Positions 1-14,324 of a DNA stretch of 64,000 bases are shown in pieces. The notes beneath the pieces are model-generated. The model was not told where the DNA came from. It saw only the letters and a program-made list of their open reading frames with translations, and did not search any database. Position 1 is the stretch's first letter. Each line of letters begins with the position of its first letter. The DNA is from Bolinopsis microptera. Taxonomy: Eukaryota > Ctenophora > Tentaculata > Lobata > Bolinopsidae. The position numbers and the translations under genes were made by a program. The stretch lies in assembly GCF_026151205.1 (NCBI RefSeq), contig NC_087078.1, positions 9,626,675-9,690,674 of the forward strand, in the 5' to 3' direction.

Positions 1-540
1 ATGCAGACACGCTGCAGTATTTGCACCGTCATTAGTGCGTTAGTGAGGAGTTGCACCGTTTGCAATCTTGCAATGCAGTCCCTGCAATTTTTACTGATAT
101 GTGGCGCCTGGATTGACAAAATCACTGGATTGGCAGTCTCATTATTACATTTCCCTACTATAAGAGACAGTAACCACTGGTTACAGTATCAATGCACAAT
201 GACACCACTGGTTTATAACTTTCTAAACCACTGGTTTTGAAACCATCTTCACAAAAAATGCCGACAAAATTGTTTTGTTCAAAAAAGAAAACATGAAAAT
301 TAGTCCCTTCTCCAACCATTACATGTTAGCAGACATTACATAAGCAAGGTAATCTCTCACATGTGGATTATTAAAGATATGTATCTTAACAGATCATCGA
401 AAGGGCAATAGATTGGGTCCTTTAACCGCTCTCAGTAGTTGAGGTCCTTGCAACCTAGTTAAGTATTCAGTTGATGTCTGTACTGTTATATTTAACACAA
501 TGAGCTGACCTGTCTGCACGCTCCACCTTCCTATAAAGGC

Positions 541-780
541 CTCCTTTATAATATCTTCTACTCCATTTTCTACTATCTTCTTCTCAGATGAGCTGACCTG
601 TCTGCTCCTTTATAATATCTTCTACTCCATTTTCTACTATCTTCTTCTCAGATGAGCTGACCTGTCTGCTCCTTTATAATATCTTCTACTCCATTTTCTA
701 CTATCTTCTTCTCAGATGAGCTGACCTGTCTGCTCCTTTATAATATCTTCTACTCCATTTTCTACTATCTTCTCAGATGT
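541..780 (+). repeat. 64-bp minisatellite
   Basis: Nearly four tandem copies of a 64-bp unit containing CTCCTTTATAATATCTTCTA and CAGATGAGCTGACCTGTCTG. It lies in gene-poor DNA. Confidence 0.85.
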
Positions 781-2330
781 TCCACTTTTTTCTCCGCTCT
801 CAGCTTATAACTTAATAAGGATCCTAGAATAATATGCTGTCTGTATTACTTTACCGTCTAGCTACTTTACCGAAGAGGTGCCCCGTCTAGCTCACTCTAG
901 CTGCATGGTCAAAATAATGTCTACATGCTCCATCTTATCCACCTGTACTAATATTTTGCAGACTGTCTTAATTTCTGTCTCGCTTGTAATCGTTTTGATC
1001 GATCTCCTACCGGCCAGCAACTAAATCAAGATTACTACACTGTTATCTCAAGCTAGGGAGCAGTGGGTAACATTACTGTTGGAACAGTACATGTAAAACC
1101 CAAGATTCCACCAATTTGTCAATTCTATTTAAAAGTACTGACCTCCACAGTATCTAGTCTACTTACTTATTTAAACACGCATATATGATATGATATAAGT
1201 GGAGGTTTCTGGAGGAGAAGTTTATAATTATATAGTCTCAGACGGGTGGGTGCTAGCCTTTACTCCTTTACAAATTACTTTCTGTCTGCTCCATACTTAT
1301 GAAAATTCCAAAATGCGTAATTTGTCCATTTTCTATTCAAACGAGCTTCCCGGTATTGATTATAAAAACACACAGATACGCACTGACCCTTATTAGTACA
1401 GTATCCCTGGTTTTCAGTCTCAGTCTGGTATGTGAGCCTTCCAGAAATGAGCTGCTGTCTGCACCGTACTTAATAACATGACGGGAGCTGCCACGTCTCT
1501 CCACTCTGTAGCTACTATGACAGACACACTCAGATCTAAGAGTAAGGCAGACCTAGTGACCTAGTGACCTAGAGTCCTAGTCTAAGTTTGTCTGAGATTG
1601 AGTGAGGGGGACCTAATTTAGACTGTTAAGGTTTGTGTAGTTGCATTACTGTGTATCTAATTGCCTTGCACAGTAAATCGTCGTTATACATGACTAACCA
1701 GTACACTACAAACTCTAATTTTCACCAATATCTTTATAGTGTCCGACTATTTTGGCTGTTACTGACCGGGCGTCTAGACCTTGAATCATATTTCTCACAT
1801 CGCTGCTACCTCAACTGCTACTACTGCTCTTACTGCTGCTTCTACTACTCTATTTGATTCACTAGATCACGCTTAGATTTGGCGAATTTAAAGCCAAACC
1901 CCGGATCCTTATCTTTATTTATTGCCAAAAATAGTCGTTTCCTTATTTGACTACCTCATGACTTTATGAATTGACTGTGTTCTGGCTACTGCACCTTTAA
2001 TGCTAATAATATCTTCATATCAAGGTTTGGTCAATTTGTCAATTTGTCGATATATATATACCGTTAATTCTCATAGTGCTGTGTACTTTGAGCTGTGATC
2101 AAGATATTGAAGATAGCGGCATAGTCTATCAGTACAGTACCATACCTCTACAGTGCGGTCTATCGTGACAACACATCCCCAGCTCGGTCAGTACATTTCA
2201 CCACTGATACCCCAAAAGTTGTGGTGGTACTCATCGCACTGTTATTGTATTGTGTTACCCTCAGACATTTCGGTTCCTTGTATATTTGCATCCTCTTTTT
2301 ATGCTGTTAGATTCGTTATCTTACTATATC

Positions 2331-2461
2331 CAGGGACAAAAGGAAATCGCGATTTTTCCCATTATTTGCGGCAAATTTTATGTATAGTTTAATGTATAGT
2401 CTGTTAAAATTCGCGGTATCGCGATTTTTTGCCAAAATAATCGCGAAATCCTTTTGTCCAT
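2331..2461 (+). mobile_element. hAT-type MITE copy 1
   Basis: A 131-bp element with terminal inverted repeats starting CAGGGACAAAAGGAAATCGC and ending in the complement (GCGAAATCCTTTTGTCC, then ATG for CTG). Flanked by perfect 8-bp duplications ACTATATC (2323-2330 and 2462-2469). CAGGG ends with 8-bp target duplications are the mark of the hAT superfamily. Confidence 0.8.
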
Positions 2462-5261
2462 GACTATATCTGATGTCATGTTCCAGATTTTTTTTTCTGT
2501 TGCAACCGTTACTTAATTTTTAGTCCCGTTTTAACGTCACCAACTCGTTAAACTCCTCATGAAGCTTTGCGGATGTTTGCAATTCATTTGTTGCTCCTTT
2601 GTAATATCATTTGTTGCGTCATGGGAATATTTGGACTGCTCCATGCTTTGACTCTTTAACTTATATTAAGCTTTCATTCCGTTTTTGCACCGATTATATG
2701 CTTAGAGCCCTCAATCGGTGAATGGTGGGAATAGGCTTGCGTAATTGTATGATGCTAATCCTAATGGAAAGTGTCCACCTCTTCTCGTTTAGTGCCAGGG
2801 GGGATAATAACCAATTGAAGCTCCATAATCTCTGGAAACTTTGCGGATGTACTTGCAGTTCATTACTTACATCAGGACATTTTGTGGACTACTCCTCTTT
2901 GACTCATTCTTCATTTGAGATTGGTGGGAAGAATGTAATTGTAATGGGAAGTTTTTACCGCTTCTCGTACCAGGCCTCCTCCTAATCCTTATGTGAATAC
3001 TCACCTTCACTTAGTACAAGTCACAGGCCTCTGAACCAACTTGGTACCCGTTATACCCCCTCTAATTTTTACTGATTTTATCAGCTGAACTTGTATACGA
3101 CTCGAATCAGCTGCTCAACTGCCACGTGGTTTCATACCCTCTTGTTATTGGTTGCCATGGTGATTTATTCCTTCTCTCCATAGGTTACCACGGTGAACTG
3201 TCATAATTTCGGTCAAGATAAAAGTTCGTCAAGAAGATGTCTGACATTTATTAGTATATCCTCCCCTTTTTATCAACGTTTTTGGTTGGCCACCGTAAAA
3301 CTTTCTCTTTATTTACACGTTTTTAAACAGTTTTAGTACCTCCTATTTGACGGTTGATGACAAGGAAAGTTCAGTTAAATTCTATTTGTCACTTAATATC
3401 ATCGTTTTAAAAGCGTCATCCTGGATCTCCCTGGCACGGTTCCAAACCGTTGTTCCTATTTGTTAGACCAATGTAAATACGACCTGCTCATTGTGTTGAG
3501 TCTAGTACTTTCCAGCGGTGTGACGTGGAGACAGGGCACTGGGTTGAGACCGGGACATTGTTTAATGTTAGGGTATCTGGTACCAAACCCACCTCAGTAA
3601 GGGTAGGTGGGTCCCTCACCACGACCTGCTTTCTTTTGATCTCAAGTTTTAATCAAAAGCTGAATTTGTATTGTCTGGTCACTGATGATCACTATGAGAC
3701 AGGATGTTGTTGTTATGGTAACAGGGCAACATAGTCTTATAAGGATGGCTAGGTTCTCACTTTAACGAGGAAATCACCAACTTGGTCTACTGAAGCGTGA
3801 ATAGACGATGATTTGAGAATTAGTCCGTTCTACGTCACCCTGTGTAAAACACACTTGTTGGGTGTCACCCCTCTACTCTACCTGAAATATAGTTCGCTTC
3901 AGTGGGAATCACTAGGGTGGGAAATGTTATTAGAAGGCTGGGTACTCAACTATAGCATATTACGTAAGGTTAGGTAGAGGTATTAATATCACCCGGCCAT
4001 TATACACAGACTCCTGGCTCATCTGTTACAGTATATTTAGTGTGTTAACTACAGGTCTGGGATTATAAGTATAACTACTGATATGGTCATGGGTTACCAG
4101 TCACAGTCACACTGTTACCATGGGTTACCAGTCACAGTCACACTGTTCTAGACCATGTCCTGCTTGTAGAGAAGGCGAGGGAGGTGGAGTCGGTATTTAG
4201 CTTGTCATCACCAGTTTAAGAGGGTGTAAGAGTCAAAAAGAGGAGCTGATTAATAGTTCCAGTGCTTCCCGCCCAATTGTATCAAAGTATCGCTTCTTAA
4301 GTGCCTGAGCCTTGCAGTGCAATCTGATGATGTTTAGTCGGAATTGTTTTGTAACTTACTGCATTGCATCATTATTACAGTTTACAAGTTTAACATCGCT
4401 GGTAGTGGTAATGCCGCGCAATTTGCACTTGCAAAACACGCGTTATTTTGGTTACAACATATTGTTTTATGAAGGAGTCAAGAAGGCATTGCATCATTAT
4501 TACAGTTAACCCTACATTGTGGTTGTTCTGTCAGCTCCTTGGTTGTTATCAGTTTGTCAATTATTAGTGTTTCCTGTTCAGACTGAGTCAGTCTATAAGG
4601 GGAATATCTTGTGAGTAATCTTTACACCATTCCCAGATACCTAATTTATCAAATTATTAAATCTGTGCACCTTGGTTACTTTTTATATATTTCCCAGCTT
4701 TTCTTCTATACGTAACCCGAAGCCCCGGTCCCGGTATCGAGCGCCCTAATTATTTATCGAGCCCGAGAGAATGCTGATGAATTATTTCAATGGATGGCAC
4801 CTCTAGATTGGTTGCGGAATGTGCCCAGCTTGCCAAGACGCTGTGATCAGGAGTGGTCCCTGTTGACCTGATTACATTTCAGGTTATTTGTGGAGCTGGG
4901 GGGCTTTGTGGCCATTTCAATGGTATTTTGATCAGTTTCACACTTTGTTTGTGGGTATTTCCACGCTCTTTTGATCACTTTGAGGCTTCACTGTCTCTTT
5001 CTACAGAATTTCGTGGCAGTGATTCTTGCTAGACAATTTTTATTTCATATATGATCCTGGGATCCATGCAATGGCATTTGCCATTTATGTATAGATTAGA
5101 TGTATGAGCATTTCCTAAAAAATTCTAGTGAATTCTTGTAATTTGTCACATAATTATACGTGTATTCAAATCGTATATTGAGATGCATGCAATATGAGCT
5201 GATTTGATACTTTGACAGTGTTAGATATTTATTCCTTAAAGCCAGTCTCATTGTCGGAGTT

Positions 5262-5480
5262 GGTGTGATAGTGTCTTATAAACGTTTTATTGTTGGAGTT
5301 GTGGTGATTGTGTGATAGTGGCTTATAAACGTTTTATTGTTGGAGTTGTGGTGATTGTGTGATAGTGGCTTATAAACGTTTTATTGTTGGAGTTGTGGTG
5401 ATTGTGTGATAGTGGCTTATAAACGTTTTATTGTTGGAGTTGTGGTGATTATGTGATAGTGGCTTATAAACGTTTTATGT
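5262..5480 (+). repeat. 47-bp minisatellite
   Basis: Four to five tandem copies of a unit containing GTGGCTTATAAACGTTTTAT and TTGGAGTTGTGGTGATTGTG. Confidence 0.85.
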
Positions 5481-6414
5481 TAACGTTTTGTGTGCACAAT
5501 ATCCTACGCGTGCCAGTTGAGCCATTTTGACAGTATTTTATTGTTTATAAACGTTTATATTCATGTGTATAAACGTTTTATGTACACTATTTTGCACGTG
5601 AGAAGTGTTGTTCTATTATTGTACTGCTTTTTAAAATTTTAGACAGGATAAGGATTTGCTCAGTTGCACTCTCGTTTAACCTCTGCCGACCTATCTCTTG
5701 CTTTCTTCAGATCATTGTGTCATTTATTCGATCACGATATTGAATAGTATCCCATTGACTGGCTGGTATCTGCACTTATTTGATCTCAAGATGTATCTAC
5801 TAAATATACTGCCCCTAAATCCATTTAAGATATGTCATTTAGTCATTAGCGAAACAAATCTGGCAATATTTTTATTGGCTCAGAGCTCCTAAATCATTTG
5901 TAAAAGCCTAATCTAATAACATTTGGCGAACTTCTATTAGATTTACATCCTCACTAATCAATGTATTTTGAAATTTACAGTAGCTATGTATGTAGATCGA
6001 ATGGGTCTAGCAACTCCGTTACCCTTTACAGTCCTTCGTCTATTAACATTGTTTGCTATTAACATTGTTTGCGTCGTTCAAATTCTGCCCTTCTTGTGTT
6101 ATAGCCATCTTATTTGTGTACAGTCAGCCTTGAGTCAAATTACCAGCAGAATTTCACCTTTTATTTACTCATAATCATAATTACCTACGCATAATTAATG
6201 AGATAATTTTAATTGTCTTAGCACGGTTTGAGCTGATTAATCTAAAGTACCAGTCAGTAAGTAAAGTAGAGAGTTACTCCCTGCTAGGGAACTGTTTAAA
6301 TATCCTGACTGCACAGGTAATGTTGTAGACACTATCATTACCCCTTCTCTTGCTCCGCCGTGTACAGGGTTGTGAGTATTCTAAAGTTCAAAGGAAGCTG
6401 ACCGTGTCTTGACC

Positions 6415-6533
6415 AGGGACAAAAGGAAATCGCGGCATGTGCGGGATCGCAATTTTTCCCATTTTTGCGACAAATTTTATGTATAGTCTTATGTATAGTC
6501 TGTCAAAATAATCGCGATTTTCATTTGTCCCTG
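6415..6533 (+). mobile_element. hAT-type MITE copy 2
   Basis: Same family as 2331-2461, with the internal words TTTTATGTATAGTCTTATGT and TGTCAAAATAATCGCGATTT. It starts CAGGGAC, ends GTCCCTG and is flanked by 8-bp duplications GTCTTGAC. Confidence 0.8.
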
Positions 6534-7133
6534 GTCTTGACCTGCGTCCTTAACAATGTTAGTTCCTTAATAGTTCCTTAATGTTACTTCAGAACCAGTA
6601 ATCTTTTGTTTGTTTGTTGTCCGGACGGTGCCGGTAGTTTTAATGACCAATTTACAAAAATAAGTTATATACAAATAATATTGTAATTAATAACTGCATA
6701 TCATGTTGTATATTTAGTTAGTTACGACTTGTCTCTCTCACAAACACTCACTACTCCTTGCCTTGTTAGTTTACAGTATAATAGCAGTATATACAGACAT
6801 GCCTGTGGGTATGTACAGATGACAGCTACATTCTGCAACATTTCTCTTGACTATTTTTATCTTTCATTTTTCTCCAGAACTCTTTACAGCACATATAATT
6901 CCTGTGAGTATGCACACTTGGTGGAACTTGTTTTTGAGGCCCGACCCTTACTTTGATACTTTGATGAGGTTTATGATTGGCGAAAGTGTCAGGGCCGGCA
7001 CACACCTCCTTATAAGGGCATCACGTGGTGTGAGTCACAACACGTGATGCCCTTATAAGTCAGGGCCCGGGGCCGGCCAACTACTTCATTTCCCGCCTGA
7101 ATTTTCAAAAATAGCTCCCACAATTCACATACC

Positions 7134-7271
7134 GACGGAAAATGGCGGCATGTGCGAAATCGCGATTTTCCCCATTATTTGCGACAAATTTTATGTATAG
7201 TCTTATGTATAGTCTGTTAAAAATCGCGGTATCGCGATTTTTGGGCAAAATAATCTTCTTTTGTCCCTGAT
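7134..7271 (+). mobile_element. hAT-type MITE copy 3, left end damaged
   Basis: The right half (CGCGGTATCGCGATTTTTGGG to TTTTGTCCCTG) matches the family. The left terminus is replaced by a CGGAAAATGG sequence, with an imperfect target duplication ATACCG on both sides. It sits six bases before a different, TA-flanked MITE. Confidence 0.55.
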
Positions 7272-7279
7272 ACCGTATA

Positions 7280-8255
7280 CAGGGTGAGTTGAAAATAGTG
7301 TGTGGAAAGTAAAAATCGATAATTTTTTTTATGAAGGAGCAAATTTTGAAAGGTGAATTGCTATCAGTTCATAAACTTTACATATTTCATTCTTGCCTCT
7401 CATTCGATTCTAACTCATAATTTGGTTGATTTTTGGCAGTTTTCCAAAAAATCTTAAATTCGTCCTAATGGGGTTCTCAAATCGTGTGCCCTGGAAATCG
7501 AGTCTAAAAATCTATATTCTCCTACGTTTTTAAAGCAATCACCCTGAAACTTTCAGGATATGTTCTAGGGATCATTTAAAAGAGATGAGCCAGACAAAAT
7601 TTTGAGATAGGCTTTTTTTTTAATTTTATTCGATTTTGAAAATCGTTGACCTCAAAAAATCATCAAAAAACGAGGTCCAAGATTTTCAAAATCAAATAAA
7701 AATTTTTTAAAGGCCTATCTCAAATTTCTGTCTGGCTCATCTCTTCTAAATGATCCTTAAAACATATACTGAAAGTTTCAGGGTGATTGCTCAAAAAATG
7801 TAGGAGAAAATAGATTTTTAGACTCGATTTTCAGGGCACGCGATCAAAAGTCGCTCGCGCAATACAATTACCACACACGCGCTGACCTTTGACCGGCAAT
7901 AATTTCGGCTAGGAACGATATTTTTCCACGGCATCAAAAGCATCTGATAGATATTACTCCCCTCTATCAGAAACAACTAACTAAAAAGTCGATTTTGAGA
8001 AAATTTCCATGAAGACCCCCTGCCCCCATAATGCAGTCAAGTCGGCTATAGACAATTGTCTTACACGTTATCAATATGTCCTAGCTAATAAAGGACGATG
8101 GGTTGAGCAAATTATTAATTATTAAGTATTTTAATTGTATTATTATAAAAAGTATATATTTTCATTACCTAAATATGCAAAAATTAAGTGGAAATTTCAT
8201 TTGTCAAAAAAATTTGAGCCATTTACTTTCCACACACTATTTTCAACTCACCCTG
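7280..8255. mobile_element. Tc1/mariner-like MITE with 34-bp terminal inverted repeats
   Basis: The ends are perfect 34-bp inverted repeats beginning CAGGGTGAGTTGAAAATAGT, flanked by TA on both sides (7278-7279, 8256-8257). There is no transposase frame. A long internal hairpin occupies about 7490-7850, with GATGAGCCAGACA against TGTCTGGCTCATC. TA target duplications and short ends suggest a mariner-mobilised element. Confidence 0.8.
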
Positions 8256-9093
8256 TATATATCTAGCTACGACTTCTGCAGTTGACACAAGGTTCATACT
8301 TTCTGTTATACCCATATCGGAGTGTCTCTATAAATGAATTTAGTCCGGCAGTTCGACGTCTGAGACTGGCAGGGGCTATCACCAAATCTCTATTCCCGTT
8401 TTCATTTTACTTTTTTAACAACCAAACATCGACGCCTGTCTGGAGATTTAATAGAGTGGTTGTTCAACTAATTAAATAACCCATATGTTTGTCATCAAAT
8501 CCAGCGTTTGGCTTTCCTTATCTTACAACCAACAAGTTGTCCTAGTCCTGCACTTGGAGGTCTGTCCTTTATGCATGATATTTTTATTGCTTCCCGATTT
8601 AGCTATTTTTCATGTTTAAATGTTGTTTTTGAAGATCGTTTTTAAACTTTACTTTTTGAAGACCGTTTTGTATACAGGAATGTTTCAATATACATTTACT
8701 TCGCTACGCGACGGAGTATAGCTCGAGCTGCTATAATCGACATTAATAATCGTTACCCCAAGTACTTTAATTATTAATCCTATCACATCTTGACAGGTCT
8801 CGTACCTTGTGGTTGAGTTGATCGTGTAGATATCATTACCTTCATGGACTGTCATGGACTGCACTATTTTCTATGTCTTACAGACCTGTTATGTTTCGTT
8901 GTCGTTGGAAGCTAATTCGAGTGTGATATACCTTGTGATCCATGCAAAGTTTTAACTTTCCTGACAACTTTGTTTCGTTTGATTGTTTTGGGAATTATTA
9001 TTCCAGAAACTCAGTTTCCCTTTGAATTATTTTGATAATGATATATAAACTGTTCTTATCGTAGCAACAACTTCTAGAAGGAATGAATACAGA

Positions 9094-9123
9094 ATGAAGA
9101 ACAAATACATCATGAAATATCCG
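9094..9123 (+). CDS. Candidate first coding exon of the septin gene
   Basis: A short open segment starts with ATG at 9094 and runs ten codons to CCG, followed directly by a good donor (GTGAGT). It ends in phase 0, the phase required by the first certain septin exon at 14325, and the joined model is 401 codons including stop, normal for a septin. An intron of 5.2 kb would follow. Support is only phase, donor quality and total length; another upstream exon could be the true start. Confidence 0.3.
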
Positions 9124-11484
9124 GTGAGTCTCCAAACCTCAGTGACGTCCCTGTGTGTACACTTGATTTGATTAACCAATTTATAAATTTTTCCTTGTCA
9201 AATGATAAGCCCCCCCCCCCCCCCCCCCCCCCCCCAAAATGATAAGCCCCCCAAAAATAAATCACACGTATAAAAGTATAAATGCGCAGGTATGAAAGGT
9301 ATGAATATTTAACACAGCAAGTCTAGGGAATGTTGAGGGTGTTGCATTGTGCAATGTATTGGGGAGTATTAGGGTTTCCCACCTCTCCCAGAAATAGAAG
9401 CTGATTATGAGGGTGACAGTATTCACGATACTGGAGGGGTCAAAGAACACGTTGTATTTTATATAAGGGGTTCTGTAGGAACGTTATACTTGTTGGTATG
9501 CTGAGGTGACCCCACGTGTTATGTTGGTGTGCTTCTCACTATGTTGAGGAATGAGGATCAAAAATATGTGTTTTGCTGTGGATTCTAGGTTGAGCTAAAA
9601 ATTGACATGATATTATATGTGTTAAATCAATAATACGATGTTAATACGTACCATGAATTTCTTTAATCTTTAAAAAATGGGTGGGGTGTATAATTGTTGT
9701 TACATATTGAAATACCAACTATGATAATTCATTTCTCTACCAATTTTGTCAAGCAAATCAATGATATTTACTGTGCATCAGTTTAGGAAAATTCTTTCGA
9801 TTATAATAATCGATTCAAGGTTGGAATGTCCGTCAATCAATAAAACATTCAGCATGCAAGCTGAATCATAATTTGTTGACATCGATCCTTCATCATTGAA
9901 TTCTGCCCAGTACTCTTCAGAGTATTATGAAAGCAATTTTTGTTGTCTACTTGCATGTAACCATGTTAGTGCATAATATTACTGCCACTGTTTTCTTTCA
10001 CCAACTCACATTTCCACTGCAACCATCGTTTGTAGGATCCAAGGGCACATATCATTTACAAAGGGGACAAATACGGCTTCATTTATCTTTAACTCATAGA
10101 AAATCTGTCTGCAAAAAACGTGTTTTTGTAAAATATCATGTCTGAGTCAACTAAGTTTCATAACTATATACCTCCTTTCAAGTCTCAAGTCTCCAACAGT
10201 GATAGCCACAAAAACGCCCTAATAAAGGCGTTGGTCTGACATGGTTCAACTTCAACACTTGCAAGTCTGGAGCATTAGTACAACACAACTTTCACCGACG
10301 CCACCATATATGTGAAAATACTCCTGGCCATATTTCGGATAGAATATAACCAGCTCGGTTTTAAACTGACAAAGAGGACACCAAACTTTTAAAGAAAAAG
10401 AAAATGCACGTTTTTCACGTGTATTCTATTCCGAGTTTTGACCCATGAGCCTTACCACATGTCCACCGTCGCAACATCAGTAGGTCTCATCAAGGGCACC
10501 AGATAGCGGTGGGATTGCGGATAAGCAAAATTAAACCCAGTAAAAACATGACAGAGAACATCTAAGAATAGCTCTGACACTCCTACATCATGTCTGAGTA
10601 TGTACGTTTTCCATCCCACTTTGGGTTTCGTAACCTTTTACAAACCTCCAATTATCAAGCCTGTTCCCGGCTGCAGCCCCGGTCAGGTTTACATTAGATT
10701 GAGGTTCTTTGCTTTATAGATTGTCAGGCTCCTGTCTTTCCTCATTGATCATTCGTCCGGTTAAAGACTCTTTAACCCTTCACTTTTTTTCACTCTTGAT
10801 TATTTTTGATTTTCCGTTATCATATGATCTAAGCTTTTTAAGTTTTTGGTCGCTCTTTGACCCATATTTGGCCTTGAAAATGTAATATGGCGGGAACATG
10901 GCAATATGTGACAGCACGACATTTTTCCTTCCGAAGCCTCTCAAAATTTAAATATGAAACCCGATCTAGTTACCAGTTAGCTGTTAAGTATTACATCACT
11001 TATTACTCTAACTTCTGAGCTTCTCGTATTCTCGATAATTCCAACATATGCTGCAGTCATGGGATTCATCGTGCCAAAAATTTGAGCTGACATGGACAAA
11101 AAGTATCGGAATATTCTGTGTCGCCGTAGCTTAGATAAGTTATGTTGACAGAGCTAGTATGTAACGTGAAATAAACAAATCAGACCATGCAGAGAGTCGA
11201 GCTTCACAACATGTTCTCCGTATGCAAAATTAACATATTATTATCCGCATAAATTTAGGAGTGTTCAGCATAACATTCACAGCTACTACCCTCGGTAAGT
11301 CAGATATCCAATCAGCAGTGTCCATTTCTTGCTCAACCAATGAGGAAGCCAGAAACAGGTCACAATTAGGTCACGTGGTGTACGAACAAGTAAGTCTGAT
11401 CACCTCACTCCAACTTCTGAAGTCCTGATAAGAGTTACTCGGTTCCCACACTTCACACTCTACACTCCAGTCATCGTCATCTCA

Positions 11485-11695
11485 CCGGTACTTGGTTACT
11501 CAGTTACCGTTATTTGGTTACTTATTGGTCACTGGATAACCGGTATTGGTTATTTGGTAACCGTTATTTGGTTACTTATTGGTCACTGGATAACCGCGGT
11601 ACTTGGTTACTCAGTTACCGTTATTTGGTTACTTATTGGTCACTGGATAACCGGTACTTGGTTATTTGGTAACTTGGTAACCGTTATTATTTGGT
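11485..11695 (+). repeat. GGTTACC-rich tandem repeat
   Basis: Tandem and partly inverted GGTTAC/GTAACC words; a composite unit of about 57 bp (TTATTGGTCACTGGATAACC) recurs three times. Lies in the putative first septin intron. Confidence 0.8.
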
Positions 11696-14324
11696 TCTCA
11701 CATTTCACACTCGACTCATCTCACCGTTGCAACTTTCAAATGGCTTGCTGTCCTCGTTGTGTTACCCTACACCCCTCTTACTGCACTTACTGAATTTTCT
11801 TACCGTTTCGCTGTGAAGTTTAAAGGGTTTTAAAGTTAGCAATTCGAGCGGCACACCCGTAAAATCGCACTACACTTGATTCCCTTGCATAGCGCGATAC
11901 GTGAACCATTAGATTTCTAGTTTGATTCCGTAAGGCCTATCGATCCTTCAAAACTATCGAACCTATACTATAGCAAAAACAAAACATATTCTTGGATACT
12001 CCTCAAAGCCTCAAAGTTTATTTTTAGTATTTTTCACAACTGAATTACGTAGTATTACCTCATTACCTAATAATTACATCATACCTAGTATTTACCTGGT
12101 ATAGCGCTCTGCTGATTTATGTTTTAAACTTTCTCCTGTCATAATGAGGATAATAGTTCCTTTGTGTCATAGTTAGTTCCTGTATGACCTACCCTCACTT
12201 CCTTCCACAGCTCATCTCATAGAATATATAATGATAATCCGCCTTCCCACTAAAAATATAGTATATAATATAGCTCATTTGTCTTTTACTTTAAATTTTA
12301 ATAATTGTGATTTGTTTTTGTTGGCTTGTACCTTGCTTTCACAGCGGTATCGCTTATACGCTTATACTATAGTATAGCTTATCACTTATCTTTATTTTAA
12401 GTTGATCGTCTCTCGAAGTTTTAAACAAGGCTTTTGGATTCCTATTAAAGTGTGGGTTGGATAATGAATATGGGTTGGTGGTTAGGGCCCTGTCGGTAGA
12501 TTAAGGGATAAAAAGCGTTAGTCGTTGATGCAAAATCAAATTTTAGGCTTAGCATTGGGGGTGAGATGGATCAGTCGATCAAATGTCAATTTCAAACACC
12601 CACATTAACTTATAGGAATGGCACTTGGGAGACTTTTATAATGACCATTATAGACCCAAGACGCTACTCAGATTTCAGTTAGTAACGGAACTGGAAGTAC
12701 GTGATGACAAATCAATATTCTGCAGAAATTGTTACAACTGCAAGTTACTAAGTTATAAGGGCTACAGTCTCAATAGATATAGTCTCAATACATAATAAAT
12801 TAACAAATCCGCGGTATCACGTCAAATCTTGGTCTGCATCATACTGAGTTCCTTCGACTTAAAGACGGACAACTTGGGTATCAGATCCCGTTGAAATATG
12901 TACTAATAGCGTATAACAGGGCTTCCCAGCTCCCTGATAAATTGTACCACACCTATCATGTGAAATGCTGTGCTTGGCTCTCAAGGAAATGAAACTGGTA
13001 ACCAAACTATAGTGTTAGCCGTGTTTCTCCTGTTCCTTGGCGTGGTTATGAGTTTAACTTTAACATTGAATCACATGCATATATCCTTCACAACATTATT
13101 ATGTCTGGAAATTAGGCAATAATTACAGTATTCATAAAACCGGGGTATTGTTGGTGTGGTTGCTGTGCTTTGCATTTTTGCTGTTGCTGTTAAATCACCT
13201 ATAATTTCTGATCGTATAAATATACTATACAAAATTTGATGCAATCAAACATTTGATACAATCGAAAATTTGATACCATCAAAAAATTTAATAATATCAA
13301 AATCAGATGCTATCAAAATTATCCTCGCACTTGTTTTTGTTAAACCATTTTGTTAAACCATTTTCTTGCTGTTAGCCTTTCGTCGAGACAGCAATTCCAT
13401 ATAAAGATATAAGCCCCTACCTGGACTGCACACTTATAGGTGCGTATAAATATAGTGTTATCACGGCAACACTATGGTATCACACCAGGCTACAAGTTAT
13501 AGTAGCCGTGGTATCTAAATAGATAATTTCAACACCTCGTATGTTAAACTAGAGTTGAAATCCTACTCAGTCACCAAACGTAGCAACAAAATATTAAATG
13601 AGTTTATAAATTTAACGGAATTTAAAAGAATCAGTGAGTTAACAATATATTTCTTTTGAAATATCTGCACTGATCACATCGATATTAAAGTAATAATCGG
13701 TATGGTACTACGGTATAGTACCACGGTATAGTAACATTACACAATTTTAACTGATCGAAACGGGAGCAAAACTTGATATATATAAAATTTACATATATAT
13801 ATTATATATCAAGTCTCGAGCTGATGAATATGGTACAAAATGAGATAAGATCGAAAGAATATGTTTGCAACGTTAAATTTAGTCTAAAATGATAGTGCTA
13901 ACTAAATTAAACGCAGATATAGAGCATATTTAAAAGTTGTAAGTAATGAGCTTAGTAAATTAAGATTTATATTTTCAACCGAACGAAACTATTATCTATC
14001 GAACACGATTTTAATAATGTAAATTGTGAGTTAGAAAAATATTCAACTAAACACGAACACCTGTTCCGCGAACACCTGTTCGCGAACAGGGGTCGGGCTA
14101 TCTAGATACTGCCTATTTAAATACTGTAAATTGTGAGAAAGATATTCAACTTATTGTTGAAATGTTTTAGATTTCTATACCATACCCCGCCCTAACTGTA
14201 CACAATAGAGTTACTTACCACTTAGCAATACAATTTTGTACGACATTAAAAAGATATCCAAAAAGATACGCTTAAGTCATATTTCAAGCGAGAAAAATGG
14301 CTTTAACAAAGGGCTTTATTTTAG

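Larger units (their letters stand above)
1..9093. other. Gene-poor region
   Basis: Apart from the minisatellites and MITEs listed, I see no convincing exon: the open frames are short, low in coding character and without neighbouring splice signals that chain. Duplicated words at 4090-4145 (GGGTTACCAGTCACAGTCAC) and a poly-C run at 9210-9235 are noted. Confidence 0.5.

Noticed and set aside
9205..9238. Poly-C run as a possible regulatory or quadruplex site
   Set aside because: Simple homopolymer with no nearby gene; similar runs recur at 48485, 53710 and 53816, so it is background, possibly with sequencing-length error.
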